Below the pieces are notes generated by a model. That model was not told the origin of the DNA and searched no databases. It saw only the letters and a program-made list of their open reading frames with translations. Source: CAYLXP01 sp964387425 (GTDB lineage: Bacteria > Verrucomicrobiota > Kiritimatiellia > UBA8416). Taken from it: DNA of 43,073 nt. Positions within the stretch are counted from its first letter, which is position 1; every line of letters begins with the position of its first letter. The stretch covers positions 1 through 43,073 of the forward strand of contig CAYLXP010000024.1 in the NCBI GenBank assembly GCA_964387425.1. Direction: 5' to 3'. Below are positions 41,053 to 43,073 of this stretch, one piece after another. Position numbers and translations under genes: made by a program.

Positions 41053-41696
41053 CAGGTCTCCCTCCCCACAACGCTGATTTGACGCGTCGCGAACGGCATT
41101 CCCTCGCCCTCATGCACGACGCCAACGATCGTCTTGTCCTTCAGGTTCGCAAGCAGGGCCTGGACCCGTGCCGCACTCTCTCTGTCCAGCGCGGAGGTCA
41201 CTTCGTCCAACAGCAGGATCGGCCGGTCCAGCAGCAGTGCCGAAACCAATGCAACGCGCTGCTTCTCGCCCCCGGAGAGTGAACCCAAATCGGAAGCGAG
41301 GAGCGACTCGTCCAACCCAACAGAATCCAGAAGCGCCGGCAGACGATCGCGATTGTCACCCCTGGAAGCGTTTGCGCGATACTGAAACGGCCGGTCAATG
41401 AACGCGCGCGCAGTACCGCGACCCAAATCGGCCTCCTGCGGCACGAAAGCGATCTGGCGACGAATCTTCCAGACCGAGTGAGGATTCAGCGTCTCGCCGC
41501 ACACGGCAATCTCGCCGCTGGTGGGCTCCACCAATCCAAGCAGGCAGCGCAGCATCGTCGACTTGCCGGTACCCGAAGGTCCTGTCAGCGCCACGTGCTC
41601 GCCTGCTGCGATGGAGAACGACAACCCCTCAAACAGCGGCGTACTTGTGAACGCCACACCGACGCCGCGGGCCTCTATCGCTACAGACGCTTGCAT
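41052..41696 (-). CDS. fetA: FetA-like ABC transporter ATP-binding protein
   Basis: From the ATG at 41696 the ATPase has 214 residues: Walker A GPSGTGKS, Q loop VPQEAD, signature LSGGEKQRVAL, Walker B ILLLDEVTSALD and the H-loop His in VVHEGEG. It is a single-domain half-transporter ATPase paired with the overlapping fetB permease. An in-frame GTG at 41729 would add 11 residues with no better ribosome binding site, so the ATG is preferred with moderate certainty. The gene diverges from the YjbQ-family gene; repeats fill the gap. Confidence 0.88.
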   Translation of the reverse strand: MQASVAIEARGVGVAFTSTPLFEGLSFSIAAGEHVALTGPSGTGKSTMLRCLLGLVEPTSGEIAVCGETLNPHSVWKIRRQIAFVPQEADLGRGTARAFIDRPFQYRANASRGDNRDRLPALLDSVGLDESLLASDLGSLSGGEKQRVALVSALLLDRPILLLDEVTSALDRESAARVQALLANLKDKTIVGVVHEGEGMPFATRQISVVGRET

Positions 41697-41755
41697 AACA
41701 GCGGCAGTATGGCATGCTCCCCCGCACACGGCAAGTTGTAGCCGAGCACGTTGAG

Positions 41756-41882
41756 CAGGTTTCAGTGTTCAGGTATCCAGGATAAGCGTATGTAGTCCGG
41801 CCTTTAGGCCGTTCCAGCGCTACGCGCCGGCCCTCCGGGCCGGAATGCATCTTCCTGAAATCTGAACACTGAAACCTGACAC
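41756..41882. repeat. Inverted heptamer arrays around two GC hairpins
   Basis: Units CAGGTTT, CAGTGTT, CAGGTAT and CCAGGAT (41756-41783) are mirrored by CTGAAAT, CTGAACA, CTGAAAC and CTGACAC (41855-41882). Between them, 41792-41823 starts GTAG, ends CTAC and contains CGGCC-TTTA-GGCCG, followed by CCGGCCC-TC-CGGGCCGG (41827-41843). It occupies most of the fetA to YjbQ gap, 18 bases before the YjbQ start. Confidence 0.75.
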
Positions 41883-41900
41883 CTCTAACAAGGAATCACC

Positions 41901-42284
41901 ATGGAAGTTCTGAACGTTCCCACCCGATCACGCACACACTTCGTCAACATCACCAGCGATGTGCAGGCCGCTGTTCAACGCCTCGGCATTGATGAGGGCG
42001 TGGTGACCATATTCGTGCCGCACACAACCGCTGGGGTGACCATCAACGAGAACGCCGACCCGGATGTCATGGCCGACATCGAGCTCGTACTCGATCGCGT
42101 CGTACCATGGACCGGCGGCTATGCCCACTACGAAGGCAACACCGCCGCCCACGTCAAAACCTCGATGATGGGGAATTCGCTGCAGGTGATCGTCGAAAGC
42201 GGCCGCCTCGCCCTCGGCACCTGGCAGGGTATCTACTTCTGCGAATTCGACGGCCCGCGTTCACGCAAGGTTTGGGTGAAGTAG
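41901..42284 (+). CDS. YjbQ/UPF0047 family protein
   Basis: The 127-residue protein has the family signatures IFVPHTTAGVTINENADPDV, HYEGNTAAHVKTSMMGNSL and GTWQGIYFCEFDGPRSRKVW, including conserved His and Glu residues that form a likely metal or phosphate site. YjbQ proteins have weak thiamine phosphate synthase activity in vitro; their physiological role is unclear. AAGGAA lies 6 bases before the ATG. It starts just after a heptamer array and is followed by another within 7 bases of its stop, so its gene is flanked by repeats on both sides. Confidence 0.9.
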   Translation: MEVLNVPTRSRTHFVNITSDVQAAVQRLGIDEGVVTIFVPHTTAGVTINENADPDVMADIELVLDRVVPWTGGYAHYEGNTAAHVKTSMMGNSLQVIVESGRLALGTWQGIYFCEFDGPRSRKVWVK

Positions 42285-42290
42285 AGAGAG

Positions 42291-42318
42291 TTTTCAGTCT
42301 TCAGTGTTCAGTGTTCAG
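42291..42318. repeat. Heptamer array between the YjbQ and kinase genes
   Basis: Four 7-nt units, TTTTCAG, TCTTCAG, TGTTCAG and TGTTCAG, start 7 bases after the YjbQ stop and end 13 bases before the next ATG. Confidence 0.85.
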
Positions 42319-42331
42319 AAGGGAATGGGAC

Positions 42332-42955
42332 ATGAGGGCCTCGAGTGCACAACCGGCGCTTCTACTGATTGGCCCGACAGGAGTAGGCAAGACGCCCCTG
42401 GGAGAACACGCCGAACAGCACGGCTATAGCGGCAGGCGCTGCACCCATTTCGATTTCGGGGCGGCCCTGCGGAGTGTCGACGCATCCGGCGTACCTGTGG
42501 GCTCGCTCACTCCTGACGATGTCACGTTCATTCACAAGGTCCTCACCGAGGGCGCCTTGCTGGAGAACGACACCTTCTACATTGCCTCGGAACTGCTGCG
42601 TGCCCACATCAAAGCAGCAAGGCTTGCAAAGGATGACTACGTGCTGCTCAACGGGCTGCCGCGCCACGTCGACCAGGCCCGGGATGTCGATGCCATCGTC
42701 AGCGTCAAACGCGTGCTTCATCTCCACTGCACGCCCGAGGTCGTGCATGCACGCATCCGGCAGAACAGTGGCGGCGACCGTTCGGAGCGCACCGACGATG
42801 CCCCCGAAGCCGTGGTTCGCAAACTCGCCATCTTCGAAGAGCGCACCCGCCCCCTCGTCGACCACTACCGCACCCTCGGCATCCCCGTCATCGACGTCGA
42901 AGTCACAACCGACGCCAACCCCGCCACCATCTGGCAGGCATTCGTTCGATGTTGA
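42332..42955 (+). CDS. Adenylate kinase-like nucleoside monophosphate kinase
   Basis: The ATG at 42332 gives 207 residues. It has the P loop GPTGVGKT (14-21) and a variant of the kinase NMP-binding motif, LLNGLPRHVDQA, where canonical adenylate kinases read DGFPR: Asp is replaced by Asn and Phe by Leu. The LID segment is short and lacks zinc-binding cysteines, with RIRQNSGGDRSERTDD near residues 147-162. EERTRPLVDHYRTLGIPVID is the usual C-terminal helix-strand. Another adenylate kinase may exist elsewhere; whether this copy is the main enzyme is unknown. The stop codon lies inside a heptamer array, so its last residues are set by the repeat. Confidence 0.75.
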   Translation: MRASSAQPALLLIGPTGVGKTPLGEHAEQHGYSGRRCTHFDFGAALRSVDASGVPVGSLTPDDVTFIHKVLTEGALLENDTFYIASELLRAHIKAARLAKDDYVLLNGLPRHVDQARDVDAIVSVKRVLHLHCTPEVVHARIRQNSGGDRSERTDDAPEAVVRKLAIFEERTRPLVDHYRTLGIPVIDVEVTTDANPATIWQAFVRC

Positions 42956-42981
42956 ATGTTCGATGTTCGATGTTGGACGTT
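42947..42981. repeat. Heptamer array overlapping the kinase stop codon
   Basis: Five units, CGATGTT, GAATGTT, CGATGTT, CGATGTT and GGACGTT, start inside the last codons of the kinase gene; its TGA is at 42953-42955 within the array. Confidence 0.85.
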
Positions 42982-43073
42982 CGTTCCTCCCCCTTTCTCC
43001 TTCTCCCTCCAAGTACAACCATGGCGGAGCAGCGTATTCGCAATTGGCTGTTGTATTCAACAGCAACGAAGTG
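42982..43073. other. Window end without a recognised gene
   Basis: This stretch contains pyrimidine-rich sequence and a small hairpin, GCTGTT-GTATTC-AACAGC at 43047-43064. No gene is convincing before the window edge. Confidence 0.4.

Noticed and set aside
1..43073. Prophage, insertion sequence or integrative element
   Set aside because: No integrase, transposase, capsid or relaxase-like protein was found; the genes are chromosomal housekeeping types.

Overview
The window is a GC-rich (about 60%, estimated by eye) bacterial chromosome segment made almost entirely of intact housekeeping genes. I see no transposase, integrase, phage gene or CRISPR array. A class III (oxygen-sensitive) ribonucleotide reductase with its activase suggests an anaerobic or facultative lifestyle. 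A eukaryote-type hexokinase, a DUF1570-type secreted peptidase, a DUF6941-like protein and dense short intergenic repeats suggest the Planctomycetes-Verrucomicrobia-Chlamydiae superphylum, perhaps the Kiritimatiellota/Lentisphaerota side. That placement is inference; no rRNA gene is present to settle it.

Layout. 1-4677: a selenocysteine locus, with a partial tRNA-Sec gene facing left and the overlapping genes selA-selB-selD facing right; SelD carries a cysteine-rich N-terminal extension. 4831-5919: leuB, reversed. 6304-8775: a TPR lipoprotein, a CvpA-like membrane protein and a small DUF6941-like protein. 9057-12089 (reverse): dnaG and a PlsC-like acyltransferase, with inverted repeats at both ends of dnaG. 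12290-19459: the translation operon nusA-infB-rbfA-truB-ribF, ending in a hexokinase gene. 19443-22978 (reverse): fumC, a HAD-type nucleotidase, a GtrA protein and pyrC, whose end overlaps the hexokinase gene. 23104-29357: secreted metallopeptidase, metallo-beta-lactamase-fold protein, TauE/SafE permease, CorA and a secreted protein of unknown function. 29448-32552: pyrimidine phosphorylase, cytidine deaminase and a PIN-PhoH ATPase behind a consensus promoter that implies a leaderless mRNA. 32773-33768: a DRE-TIM aldolase-like enzyme. 33910-39827 (reverse): nrdD, a glutaredoxin-like gene, nrdG, a DUF503 gene, a cNMP-domain kinase-like protein and a dimeric dUTPase. 40267-41696 (reverse): fetA-fetB. 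41901-42955: a YjbQ-family gene and a nucleoside monophosphate kinase-like gene.

A theme is nucleotide supply: anaerobic dNTP synthesis (NrdD, NrdG, a thiol partner), dUTP removal, pyrimidine synthesis (PyrC), pyrimidine salvage (phosphorylase, cytidine deaminase), a deoxynucleotidase-like HAD protein and an NMP kinase-like protein. The selenium genes form a self-contained unit; no selenoprotein with an in-frame UGA was recognised here.

The non-coding DNA is the most unusual part. (1) Two homologous 131-nt elements at 4703 and 36533 carry inverted hairpins of identical architecture with compensating base changes, and both supply the stop codon of the neighbouring gene. (2) At least eight intergenic loci hold tandem repeats of exactly 7 nt, with a different heptamer sequence at different loci, often in inverted pairs and often at a stop codon. 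(3) nrdD has a long leader with a terminator-like hairpin, a long-range pairing and a hairpin beside the ribosome binding site. (4) The nusA leader contains a terminator-like hairpin. No wholly new multi-gene system is evident; the best candidates for undescribed biology are these repeats, the two leaders and the SelD extension.
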